Made by a program: the position numbers and the translations under genes. Below, in pieces: positions 10,151 through 18,850 of a stretch of DNA of 64,000 bases. Each line of letters opens with the position of its first letter. Positions within the stretch are counted from its first letter, which is position 1. The notes under the pieces are model-generated. The model saw only the letters and a list, made by a program, of their open reading frames with translations, was not told the origin of the DNA and searched no databases. This DNA is from Oscillibacter sp. (GTDB lineage: Bacteria; Bacillota; Clostridia; Oscillospirales; Oscillospiraceae), in the NCBI GenBank assembly GCA_022652815.1, contig JALCRR010000003.1, positions 58,195 to 122,194 of the forward strand, written 5' to 3'.

Positions 10151-10600
10151 ATGAAACGGAAATCATCCAATGAATTTACTCTGGAATTTTTAAGCCGCAG
10201 CGCGAACGAGGGCTTTGCAAGAATGGCCGTTGCCTGCTTTGCAGCGCAGATGGATCCCACGCTCAACGAGCTGGAGGATATCAAGACGGCTGTCTCCGAA
10301 GCCGTGACCAACGCCATCGTCCACGCCTATCCGAATGCCCTGGGAAAGGTGACGGTGCACGGACGGATCTGCGAGGGAAATGTTCTGGAAATCACGGTCA
10401 AGGACAGGGGCCGGGGCATTCCGGACGTGAATCAAGCGCGCCAGCCCATGTTCACAACCGGCGGTGAGGAGCGCAGCGGCATGGGCTTTACAATCATGGA
10501 GAGCTTCATGGATCATCTGGTTGTCAAGTCGGTTGTCGGTAGGGGCACTAGCGTGCAGATGCGCAAAAAGCTCTCCAGCCGACTGAAAGTGCAGAAATGA
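10151..10600 (+). CDS. spoIIAB: Anti-sigma F factor
   Basis: HATPase motifs (AVSEAVTNAIVHAYPN, VKDRGRGIPDVNQARQPMFTT); operon position. Confidence 0.95.
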   Translation: MKRKSSNEFTLEFLSRSANEGFARMAVACFAAQMDPTLNELEDIKTAVSEAVTNAIVHAYPNALGKVTVHGRICEGNVLEITVKDRGRGIPDVNQARQPMFTTGGEERSGMGFTIMESFMDHLVVKSVVGRGTSVQMRKKLSSRLKVQK

Positions 10601-11295
10601 ATGCAGAACTGCTGCGCAAGGCGCAGACTGGAGATGATTCAGCCTGCGAACAGGCAGTCCGGGAGAACAGTGGCCTAATCTGGAGCATCGTCAAGCGCTA
10701 CTATGGCCGCGGCGCGGAGCCGGACGACCTCTTTCAACTTGGATGTCTTGGATTTATCAAAGCTGTAAAGGGATTTGACTTTTCATACGGAACGGCATTT
10801 TCCACGTATGCGGTCCCCAAGATTGCCGGGGAAATTCGGCGTTTTTTGCGGGACGATGGGGCGGTAAAGGTGGGACGAGCCGTTCGGGAACAGGCGCAAA
10901 GCATTTATCAGGCTCGTGAGGGGCTGCGGCATGAACTAGGGCGGGAGCCGGTTTTGTCAGAGCTTGCGGAGAGAACCGGCTTCAGTGTGGAGGAGATCGC
11001 AAGGGCGGAAATTGCGACGGACACGCCGGAATCCCTGCAAAGTGAAAATGAGGACGGACTGACGCTGGAAGGAACGCTGGGCACGGATGCACCGGAGGAG
11101 CAGATGGTGGAACGCATTGCCCTGCGGGAGGCGGTTCGAAGTCTGCCGGAAAAAGAGCAGAAAACGATTCTGCTTCGGTATTTCAAGGGGCTGACGCAGG
11201 AGCAGACGGCTCGGATTCTGGGGGTATCGCAAGTGCAGATTTCTCGTTTGGAGCGGAAAGGCCTGGATCATCTGCGGAAGATTTTTTCGCCTTGA
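10597..11295 (+). CDS. sigF: RNA polymerase sporulation sigma factor SigF
   Basis: Sigma-70 regions 2-4; follows spoIIAB with a 4-nt overlap. Confidence 0.95.
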   Translation: MNAELLRKAQTGDDSACEQAVRENSGLIWSIVKRYYGRGAEPDDLFQLGCLGFIKAVKGFDFSYGTAFSTYAVPKIAGEIRRFLRDDGAVKVGRAVREQAQSIYQAREGLRHELGREPVLSELAERTGFSVEEIARAEIATDTPESLQSENEDGLTLEGTLGTDAPEEQMVERIALREAVRSLPEKEQKTILLRYFKGLTQEQTARILGVSQVQISRLERKGLDHLRKIFSP

Positions 11296-12040
11296 AATAG
11301 TCCGTGCCTTGAAATTCCGTCATGGTGTTCCAGTAGCGCATGGGCATATGGGTGCGGCGGCATTTGGGATTGTACCGTTCCTTGATGGCGATGGTGTCAT
11401 AGAATCGCTTCCACAAAAGACGGTAGCCGACCTCGCTCTCATCCGGAGGTGCCATTTCAAAATGCTCCAGCGGGGCAATGACGGCCTTGTGATCCGCGTA
11501 GAGCAGAATTTCTCGGTGCGTGCGGTCATAAATAAAGAGCTTTTCGTTTTGATAGCGGGAACAAAAGTGACCGCGCAGCAGAGGCAGCACGCGATTCTTC
11601 GGCTCAATTTCTGCGCCCAGAACGCCGCCTAGCTCCGAAAAACGGACGAAACCGCGAAGAAGCTGCGCCTCGCCATGCAAATTTCGGATGGCCTTGAGAA
11701 CGGGGTAGAGCGTCTCGTCGGAAAGGCTGCCGAGAAAACGGGGGCCTTCGCGCAGGAGCTTTGCAATCAGCCGATACAAGTACATTTCCCGTTCCGGCAG
11801 ACAGGTGAGAAAGCCACGTCGCAGCAGGTCTGCGGCGTAGGGACTGACTTTGACGATCTTTCTCATAACTCGGCCGGCATGGCTGAAGTCCGTTTCGATG
11901 GTTCGGGACGCAAAAAGGACAGGAACAAAATCCTCATCGCTGTATATGGCGGTGAGGATTTCGTGTTTTGCATAGCTTTCAAAGACGCAGCACAGAAAAC
12001 CTTCAAAGCTGCCGTCATAGAGGTACGTCATTTCATTCAT
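11183..12040 (-). CDS. TIGR03915-like putative DNA repair protein (partner of a radical-SAM repair protein)
   Basis: YLYDGSFEGFLCCVFESY N-terminus; paired with the 12051..13325 radical-SAM gene. Confidence 0.85.
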   Translation of the reverse strand: MNEMTYLYDGSFEGFLCCVFESYAKHEILTAIYSDEDFVPVLFASRTIETDFSHAGRVMRKIVKVSPYAADLLRRGFLTCLPEREMYLYRLIAKLLREGPRFLGSLSDETLYPVLKAIRNLHGEAQLLRGFVRFSELGGVLGAEIEPKNRVLPLLRGHFCSRYQNEKLFIYDRTHREILLYADHKAVIAPLEHFEMAPPDESEVGYRLLWKRFYDTIAIKERYNPKCRRTHMPMRYWNTMTEFQGTDYFKAKKSSADDPGLSAPNEKSALAIPPESEPSAPASAP

Positions 12041-12050
12041 AGTATGATTT

Positions 12051-13325
12051 TCATGCAGACTGGATGGTGTCGAACAGGGTAAGCTGCTCCGCAGCAGGCT
12101 GCGGCAGGCCTGGGCGCTCTGCGGCGATCAGATTGCGCAGCAGACTGTCGGGGGAGAAGCGAAGCCCCTCGGCCATTTTGCCGCAGGCCGTCAGAAAATA
12201 CTGTGCCCGCTTCATCACCACGCCCAGCTTGCGCAGATCCTCAATCTTCAGTCGAGCACATCGCCGGGACACCAGAATCCGCTTGGCGGAGGTGACGCCG
12301 ATGCCGGGAATGCGCAGCAGCGTTTCGTAATCGGCGGAGTTGACCTCCACCGGGAAAAAGTCAAGATGCGCCAAAGCCCAGGAACATTTGGGGTCCACCA
12401 GCGGGTTAAAATCCGGATTATGCTCGTCTAGCAGTTCCTCAGCCCGGAAGCCGTAAAACCGCAGCAGCCAGTCCGCTTGATAGAGCCGATGCTCCCGCAG
12501 CAGCGGCGGCTTGACATCCTTGGAGGGGAGCAGCGCGTTTTCCACCACGGGAACGTAGGCGGAATAGAACACCCGCTTGAGCTTGTACTGATCGTAAAGC
12601 CCCTGGGTTAGCCGCAGAATGTGCAGGTCGGAATCCCCGGTAGCGCCCACGATCATCTGGGTGCTCTGTCCGGCGGGAGCAAACTTCGGGGCGTGGCGGT
12701 ACTTGACCAACTCCTCGGTATTTTCCGTGCGCCGGGTTTCAATCTGACGCATGGGCGTGAGGATGGCGGCTTTCGTCTTGTCCGGCGCCAGCAGCTTCAA
12801 ACCGCTTTCGGACGGAAGCTCGATATTCACGCTGAGACGGTCAGCCAGCAGACCAAGCTGCTCCACCAGCACCGGAGAGGTGCCGGGAATGGTTTTTGCA
12901 TGGATATAGCCGTTGAACCGATACCGCTCCCGCAGAATGCGAAGGGACTTGATCATCAGCTCTGTGGTGTAGTCCGGCGTGCGGACGACCCCGGAAGAGA
13001 GGAACAGCCCCTCAATATAGTTCCGGCGGTAAAAGCCGATGGTCAACTCCGCCAGTTCCTCCGGCGTGAACATGGCACGCCGGGTGTCGTTGGAGCAGCG
13101 ATTGACGCAGTACTTGCAGTTGTAGACGCAGTTGTTCGTCATCAGAACCTTCAAAAGAGACACGCAGCGTCCGTCTGCCGAAAAGGTATGGCAGCAGCCG
13201 GCCACGGAGGACGTGGTGCTGCCGATATAGCCCTGACGAAAGCCCCTGCGGGAACCGCTGGAGGTGCAGGCAGCGTCATATTTGGCGGCATCCGAAAGGA
13301 TGGTCAGCTTATCCAGAAGCTCCAT
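12051..13325 (-). CDS. Putative DNA modification/repair radical SAM protein (TIGR03916-like)
   Basis: Radical SAM cysteines CVYNCKYC; LLKVLMTNNCVYNCKYCVNRCSNDTRRA; C-terminal HhH LLRIPGIGVTSAKRIL. Confidence 0.9.
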   Translation of the reverse strand: MELLDKLTILSDAAKYDAACTSSGSRRGFRQGYIGSTTSSVAGCCHTFSADGRCVSLLKVLMTNNCVYNCKYCVNRCSNDTRRAMFTPEELAELTIGFYRRNYIEGLFLSSGVVRTPDYTTELMIKSLRILRERYRFNGYIHAKTIPGTSPVLVEQLGLLADRLSVNIELPSESGLKLLAPDKTKAAILTPMRQIETRRTENTEELVKYRHAPKFAPAGQSTQMIVGATGDSDLHILRLTQGLYDQYKLKRVFYSAYVPVVENALLPSKDVKPPLLREHRLYQADWLLRFYGFRAEELLDEHNPDFNPLVDPKCSWALAHLDFFPVEVNSADYETLLRIPGIGVTSAKRILVSRRCARLKIEDLRKLGVVMKRAQYFLTACGKMAEGLRFSPDSLLRNLIAAERPGLPQPAAEQLTLFDTIQSA

Positions 13326-13337
13326 GACCGATCAAGG

Positions 13338-13463
13338 TCAGCGGGCTGCGGCGCTGCGGCGGGAAGCCTTTCTCGGATGCTCAATGGCGTCAATCACACG
13401 GAAGAGCTGCACCGTCAGAAAAACAACACCAATCAAAACAAAAAAGAAGGTCCATCCAGTCAT
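13338..13463 (-). CDS. 41-aa small membrane protein, first gene of the SOS-like operon
   Basis: ATG at 13463 preceded by GGAGG; MTGWTFFFVLIGVVFLTVQLFRVIDAIEHPRKASRRSAAAR*; 12 nt before the radical-SAM gene; too short for the ORF track. Confidence 0.65.
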   Translation of the reverse strand: MTGWTFFFVLIGVVFLTVQLFRVIDAIEHPRKASRRSAAAR

Positions 13464-13479
13464 CACAAATTCCTCCAAT

Positions 13480-13534
13480 CGAACAAATGTTCTTTCTTAA
13501 AACCTACTATAACTCGAACAAACGTTCTTGTCAA
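13480..13534 (-). promoter_or_regulatory. Sigma-A-type promoter with two LexA/DinR-type boxes
   Basis: CGAACAAACGTTC (13515-13527) and CGAACAAATGTTC (13480-13492); - strand -35 TTGACA (13529-13534), 17-bp spacer, -10 TATAGT (13506-13511). Confidence 0.85.
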
Positions 13535-13545
13535 GGAAAATCGCA

Positions 13546-13579
13546 AAAAAAAAGCCGCCCGAAGTGGGCGGTTTTTTTA
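13546..13579. terminator. Bidirectional terminator-like hairpin
   Basis: aaaaaaaaa-gccgccc-gaagt-gggcgg-ttttttt. Confidence 0.8.
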
Positions 13580-13590
13580 GATTCCTCAAT

Positions 13591-14616
13591 TTAAAGGATA
13601 GCGGCACAGTCGCGGAGGAACGCTGTGATGGCTTCTTCCGGCGTTGCCCAGCTGGTCACGAGGCGGATGCGGGTTTCGGATTCGCTGATTGACTGGTCGA
13701 TTTCAAATTCGTACTGCTTAGAGAGCTTTTCCAATGCGGCGTTGGAGAATGCGGGGAAGAGCTGGTTGGACTGGGCGGGGACGGAGAAGGGAACGCCTAG
13801 CGCGGTGAGTCCGTCCCGGAGCTTCACGGCCATGGCGTTTTCATGGCGCGCCAGATCCCAGTAAAGCCCGTCCGTAAACAGCGCCAGATATTGCACGCCG
13901 AGCAGGCGGCCTTTGGCCAGCATGGCGCCCCGCTGCTTCATGTACCAGCGGAAATGCTCCCGTCCCTCGGTGGTGGCAAGCACGATGGCCTCGCCGAACA
14001 GAGCGCCGTTTTTCGTGCCGCCGATGGTGAAGATGTCCGTGAGCCGGGGAAGGTCGGTGGGCAGCAGATCATTGTCCGCCGCAGTGAGGGCGGAGCCCAG
14101 CCGGGCACCGTCCAAAAACAGCAGCAGTCCGTTTTCGCGGCAGCAGTCATGGATGGCGGAGAGCTCCGCTTTCGTGTAGAGCGTGCCGACCTCCGTGGTA
14201 TCGGAGAGATAGACCAGGCGGGGATGCACCATGTGCTCGGACGAATGTGCTCGAACAACTGTTTCGATCAGCGCGGGCGTCAGCTTGCCGTCCGGGGCGG
14301 GAATGGAGCAGACCTTGTGGCCGGTGGCCTCGATGGCGCCGGTTTCATGGACGTTGACATGTCCCGTGGAGGCGGCGATAACCGCCTCGTAGGATTCCAG
14401 CATAGCGTGAATCACCAGCAGGTTGGCCTGGGTTCCGCCGACCACGAAATGGACAGCGGCATCCGCCGCGCCGAACTCCTTTTGAATAACGGCGGCTGCT
14501 TTCTCACAGTAGGGGTCGAGCCCGTAGCCGCAGGTTTGCTCCGCATTGGTTTTCACCAGAGCGTCCAGAACGGCGGGAGCGGCACCCTCGCTGTAATCGT
14601 TGCGAAAACTGTACAT
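13591..14616 (-). CDS. ltaE: Low-specificity L-threonine aldolase (PLP-dependent)
   Basis: DYSEGAAPAVLDAL..., THGHVNVHETGAIEATGHKV-like segment, TIGGTKNGALFGEA PLP-lysine region. Confidence 0.88.
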   Translation of the reverse strand: MYSFRNDYSEGAAPAVLDALVKTNAEQTCGYGLDPYCEKAAAVIQKEFGAADAAVHFVVGGTQANLLVIHAMLESYEAVIAASTGHVNVHETGAIEATGHKVCSIPAPDGKLTPALIETVVRAHSSEHMVHPRLVYLSDTTEVGTLYTKAELSAIHDCCRENGLLLFLDGARLGSALTAADNDLLPTDLPRLTDIFTIGGTKNGALFGEAIVLATTEGREHFRWYMKQRGAMLAKGRLLGVQYLALFTDGLYWDLARHENAMAVKLRDGLTALGVPFSVPAQSNQLFPAFSNAALEKLSKQYEFEIDQSISESETRIRLVTSWATPEEAITAFLRDCAAIL

Positions 14617-14825
14617 AAAAACTCCTTTTAGACGGATATTCGAAAAGCCGTCTTTTTTGATCTGTTTTTACCATCATACCGCGAGTAAAAACAAAACGCA
14701 AGGTGGGCGGCGTATTGATAATTTTCGCGTATTTTGCAGATAATGAAACTGTGTGGGAACAAAATATCGGAAACTGCGTCTGAAACAATAAGCTTCAATT
14801 TTGTATTTACAGGAGGAACACCCAT

Positions 14826-15299
14826 ATGAAAAAAGTACTGACTTTACTGCTGGCCGTCGTGATGCTGGCAGTCTGCCTGACCGGCTGCGGGGCAGCCAAA
14901 GAAAAGACGGCGGATCTGGAGGCCTTTTATCAGTCGCTGGACGACAAGTACGACTGGGGCGATTCCATGATCGATCTGACGGATGATCTGCTGGACAGCT
15001 ATTACCCGGGGCTGAAGGATCTGGCCTCCGGCAAGCTGGTTGCCAAAATGCCGCTGATGTCCTCAGTGGTCAACGAGATCGTTCTGGTGGAGTGCGCAAC
15101 GGAAGAGGATGCGGCCAAGGCTGCGGAAATCTTCCAGAAGCGGATTGACGATCAAGCGGCAGGCGGCGCGTGGTACCCCGACTCCATGGAAGCCTGGGGC
15201 AACGGCCAGGTCTATACCGAGGGGAAGTACGCCGCCATGATCGCCTCGGCAGAGCATCAAGACGAGATCGGCGAGGCGTTTACGGCTCTGTTTGCATAG
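14826..15299 (+). CDS. DUF4358-like lipoprotein
   Basis: Lipobox LTGCGA; 157 aa. Confidence 0.8.
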   Translation: MKKVLTLLLAVVMLAVCLTGCGAAKEKTADLEAFYQSLDDKYDWGDSMIDLTDDLLDSYYPGLKDLASGKLVAKMPLMSSVVNEIVLVECATEEDAAKAAEIFQKRIDDQAAGGAWYPDSMEAWGNGQVYTEGKYAAMIASAEHQDEIGEAFTALFA

Positions 15300-15319
15300 A
15301 ACAGGTACTTTATGGTAAG

Positions 15320-15545
15320 ATGTCCGCAGTGTACGATGCACTGCGGACATACGAGGCGATCGATCAACCCTAAAATTCGGATTTTCGGGAAGGAAGATAG
15401 CTACGAAAGAAACCCAGGAAGGGTTCCTTTCGTTTTAAATCTAAGTTTTTAAAACGTTTTACGGGTTTTAAAAACTTGCGCAGCGGGGCGAAAATACTTT
15501 TTCGACACGCTAAGATGTCCGCAGTGTACGACGCGCTGCGGACAT
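15320..15545 (+). ncRNA. Structured intergenic element, copy 1 (full), bracketed by duplicated 31-nt palindromes
   Basis: Palindromes 15320-15350 and 15515-15545; core GGGAAGGAAGATAGCTACGAAAGAAACCCAGGAAGGGTTCCTTTCGT with two further hairpins; shared with 18161-18235, 41217-41376, 61173-61329. Confidence 0.7.
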
Positions 15546-15570
15546 TCCATTACGAAGCGGAGGAACACAC

Positions 15571-16965
15571 GTGGTATTCAGCAGTCTGACATTTTTATTC
15601 GGCTTTCTGCCGCTGACGCTAGCGGTCTATTTTCTCACGCCCCTAAAGTGGCGGAATCTGACGCTGTTGATCGTCAGCCTGCTTTTTTACGGGTGGGGAG
15701 AGCCGGTCTACATCCTCATCATGTTTGCCTCTATCGCCATCGACTATGTCCATGGCCTGCTGGTGGAGAAGCACCGCCACGACGACAAAAAAGCCCGGTG
15801 GTTCGTGGTGCAGTCGGTGATTTTCAACCTGCTGCTTCTGGGCTTTTTCAAGTACTGGGACTTTTTCGCGGTGAACCTGTCCCTCATTCCCGGCGTGAAT
15901 CTGCCGGTGCTGGGACTGGGACTGCCCATCGGCATCTCGTTTTTCACCTTCCAGACCATGAGCTATACCATTGACGTCTACCGTCAAGACGCTCCGGCGC
16001 AGCGAAACATCGTGACCTTTGGTACGTTCGTCACCATGTTCCCCCAGTTGATCGCCGGACCCATCGTGAAGTACAAGACGGTGGCGGCGGAGTTGGACCA
16101 CCGGGAGCACACCACGGAAAACTTTGCGCTGGGCGCACGGCGCTTTTGCGTGGGACTTGCCAAAAAGGTGCTGCTGGCGAATTCCATCGGCTCCCTGTGG
16201 GACAGCGCACTGGCGGCGCAAAGCGCCGGAACGCTGACGGTTTTGGGCGGCTGGCTGGGGCTGATCGCGTTTACCTTCCAGATCTATTTCGACTTTTCCG
16301 GCTATTCGGACATGGCCATCGGCCTTGGACGCATCTTCGGCTTCACCTTTGATGAGAACTTCAACTATCCGTATCTGGCGGCGTCCGTGTCGGATTTCTG
16401 GCGGCGGTGGCACATCTCCTTGACCAGCTGGTTTCGGGAGTATCTCTACATTCCGCTGGGCGGCAACCGGGGCGGCGTAGGTAAGACCCTGCGAAACATC
16501 TTCATCGTGTGGCTTTGCACCGGCTTTTGGCACGGGGCAAGCTGGAACTATCTTCTGTGGGGGCTGTACTTCGCGGTGCTGCTGGTGTTGGAGAAGTATG
16601 TGCTGTCCAATGTACTGAAGAAACTGCCCCGTATGGTAAAACACCTTTACACGCTTTTTGCCGTTGTGGTGGGCTGGGGACTGTTCGCCATGGAGGATCT
16701 GCGCCAGTGCGGCAGCTATCTTGCCACTTGCTTTGGCGGCGGAAACGGCTGGAGCGGGTCGGATTTCTATACACTCAAAAGCTACGGCGTGCTGCTGGTC
16801 ATTCTGGTCGTGGCCTCCACGACCCTTGGAAAAAGCCTGTGGCAGCGCTTGCCGGAGCGTCCGCAGAAAATCGCCGCGCCGGTGCTGATGGCGCTTGCTC
16901 TGGTGGTGTGCACGGCGTATCTGGTGGACGGCAGCTACAATCCATTCCTGTATTTCCGGTTTTGA
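15571..16965 (+). CDS. MBOAT family O-acyltransferase (AlgI-like)
   Basis: Polytopic; FWRRWHISLTSWFREYLYIPLGGNRGG; GFWHGASWNYLLWGLY. Confidence 0.94.
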   Translation: MVFSSLTFLFGFLPLTLAVYFLTPLKWRNLTLLIVSLLFYGWGEPVYILIMFASIAIDYVHGLLVEKHRHDDKKARWFVVQSVIFNLLLLGFFKYWDFFAVNLSLIPGVNLPVLGLGLPIGISFFTFQTMSYTIDVYRQDAPAQRNIVTFGTFVTMFPQLIAGPIVKYKTVAAELDHREHTTENFALGARRFCVGLAKKVLLANSIGSLWDSALAAQSAGTLTVLGGWLGLIAFTFQIYFDFSGYSDMAIGLGRIFGFTFDENFNYPYLAASVSDFWRRWHISLTSWFREYLYIPLGGNRGGVGKTLRNIFIVWLCTGFWHGASWNYLLWGLYFAVLLVLEKYVLSNVLKKLPRMVKHLYTLFAVVVGWGLFAMEDLRQCGSYLATCFGGGNGWSGSDFYTLKSYGVLLVILVVASTTLGKSLWQRLPERPQKIAAPVLMALALVVCTAYLVDGSYNPFLYFRF

Positions 16966-16980
16966 GAGGAGGAGCGAGCA

Positions 16981-18101
16981 TGACAAAGGCATATTCCCGG
17001 GCGGTAACCGCCCTGTTTTGCGCGTTCCTCGGTGGAATGCTGCTCTGGTCGCTGCTGTTGCCGGATCGGGCGCACTCGGACGTGGAGAACCGAACCCTTG
17101 CCCAGTGGCCGGCATTTTCGTGGGAGGCGCTGACCTCCGGCAAGTTTACGGACGGGGTAGAGGACTACCTCGCCGATCAGTTTCCCCTGCGGGATGGCTG
17201 GACGGGACTGAAAGCCCGGATGGAGCAGGCCATCGGCAAGACGGAGTTCCACGGGGTGTATCTGTGCGGCGATACGCTGATTTCCAAGGTGGAAACGCCG
17301 GACGAAACGCTGGCGGAGAAGAACCTGGGGTATGTGTCGGCTCTGGCGGACAAGACGGACCTTCCGGTGTATCTGGGGCTGATTCCCTCCGCGGCGGAAA
17401 TCTGGAGCGACAAGCTGCCTGCCGGAGCGGAGAGCTGGGATCAGCGCGCCTATTTGCAGGCGGCGGGGCAGACGAACCTGCCGCAGATCAACTTTTTCGG
17501 CGCTTTGAGCGCTCACGCGGACGAGGACATCTTTTACCGCACCGACCACCACTGGACCACACGCGGCGCGTACTACGGCTACACCGCCGTCATGGATGCG
17601 CTGGGTCGGGGAGACGCCATCCTGCCTGAGAGCGACTTTTCCCGGGAAACGGTCAGCGACAGCTTTCAAGGAACGCTGTACTCCTCGTCCGGCATCCACA
17701 CTTTGAGGCCGGACACCATGGAGTTCTGGGCGCCGGACACGGGACTGACCGTGACCTCTTGGCGGAGCGGAAGTGCGGCGGAGGAGAGCCTGTACGACCG
17801 GAACTATCTTGACAAAAAAGACAAGTATTCCGCATTTCTTGGCGGAAATCAGCCGCTTTGCGTCATCAAAAATGAGAACATTCCGGACGGCGGCAAGCTG
17901 CTTGTGGTGCGGGACAGCTATTCCGATTCCTTAGCGCCGTTTCTGGCGCAGAGCTTTTCCGAGGTGCATCTGCTGGACCTGCGCTATTACCACGCCTCCG
18001 CTGCCCAGTATGCCGAAGAAAACGGAATTGACGCCATCGCCGTGATTTACAGCGTCCCGAACTTCGTGACTGATCAAAACGTGGTATTTCTGGGACAATA
18101 A
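16981..18101 (+). CDS. DHHW family protein (AlgJ/AlgX-like partner of MBOAT)
   Basis: DHHW motif in FYRTDHHWTTRGAYYGY; VVRDSYSDSLAPFL; follows the MBOAT gene. Confidence 0.88.
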
Positions 18102-18120
18102 ACCGACATAAAACGCATAA

Positions 18121-18235
18121 AAGCGCCCTGCGGAGGATTTGCCGCAGGGCGCTTGCGCTTGTCGATCAAGCTGAAATGCCAAAATGACGGGAAGGAAGAG
18201 CGCTACGAAAGGAATCCAGGAAGGCGCTCCTTTTT
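18121..18235 (+). ncRNA. Structured intergenic element, copy 2 (3'-truncated)
   Basis: Palindrome 18121-18154, then GTCGATCAA...CGGGAAGGAAGAGCGCTACGAAAGGAATCCAGGAAGGCGCTCCTTTTT. Confidence 0.65.
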
Positions 18236-18659
18236 ACTCCGTGACTGTTTCGTAAGGCCAGTCCAAAATGCCGCCGAAATCATAGACCTGCGTGTAGCCC
18301 ATGGCCACCAGCTTTTTCGCGGCTTCCTTGCTCCGTCTGCCGGAGCGGCAGTACACCAGAATCTCCGCGTCCTTGTCCGGCAAGACCTCCGGCGGATCAG
18401 TTCCAATCGTCTCGTTGGGCAGGCAGATGGCGCCGGCAATATGTCCCTCGTCAAATTCCTCCTGCGTCCGGACGTCCAGTAAAACGAGAGCATCGCCGGA
18501 ATCCAGTCGCGCCTTGGCCTCCTCCGGCGTGAGAGCATGATAGACCGCATCGGTGGATGAGGACGGGGCGGAGGAAGCGCCGCTTCCATTCTTTGCGCCG
18601 CAGGCGGAAAGCCCCAGCACAGCCAACGTCAGCAGCAGGGCGGTAGAGAGCAGTTTCAT
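18234..18659 (-). CDS. Rhodanese-like domain lipoprotein
   Basis: Lipobox LSACGA; rhodanese loop ILVYCRSGRRSKEAA. Confidence 0.9.
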   Translation of the reverse strand: MKLLSTALLLTLAVLGLSACGAKNGSGASSAPSSSTDAVYHALTPEEAKARLDSGDALVLLDVRTQEEFDEGHIAGAICLPNETIGTDPPEVLPDKDAEILVYCRSGRRSKEAAKKLVAMGYTQVYDFGGILDWPYETVTE

Positions 18660-18850
18660 CGGAAAAACCTCCTGAATCGTAATATCGTAATGAGGTTAGT
18701 ATATCCGAAATCCGGGGAATGTCTATGCTCTTTGCAACACTTTGCAGGGGATTATCCCGGCCTTTGAGAAAGATTTTGCTTTTGCGGTTGACCCCGCACC
18801 GGCTTTCGCCTAAAATAGAAGAAAACAAATCGAGAGAAAATGGTGAAAGA

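Noticed and set aside
14243-14257. CGAACAACTGTTTCG, LexA-like, inside the threonine aldolase gene
   Set aside because: Within coding sequence, imperfect, and not associated with a promoter.
15499-15508. TTTTTCGACA in element copies 1 and 3 resembles a Spo0A box
   Set aside because: It is the 3' arm of hairpin 3 and is changed in copy 4 (GTTTTCGGCA) while pairing is kept, so RNA structure explains it better.
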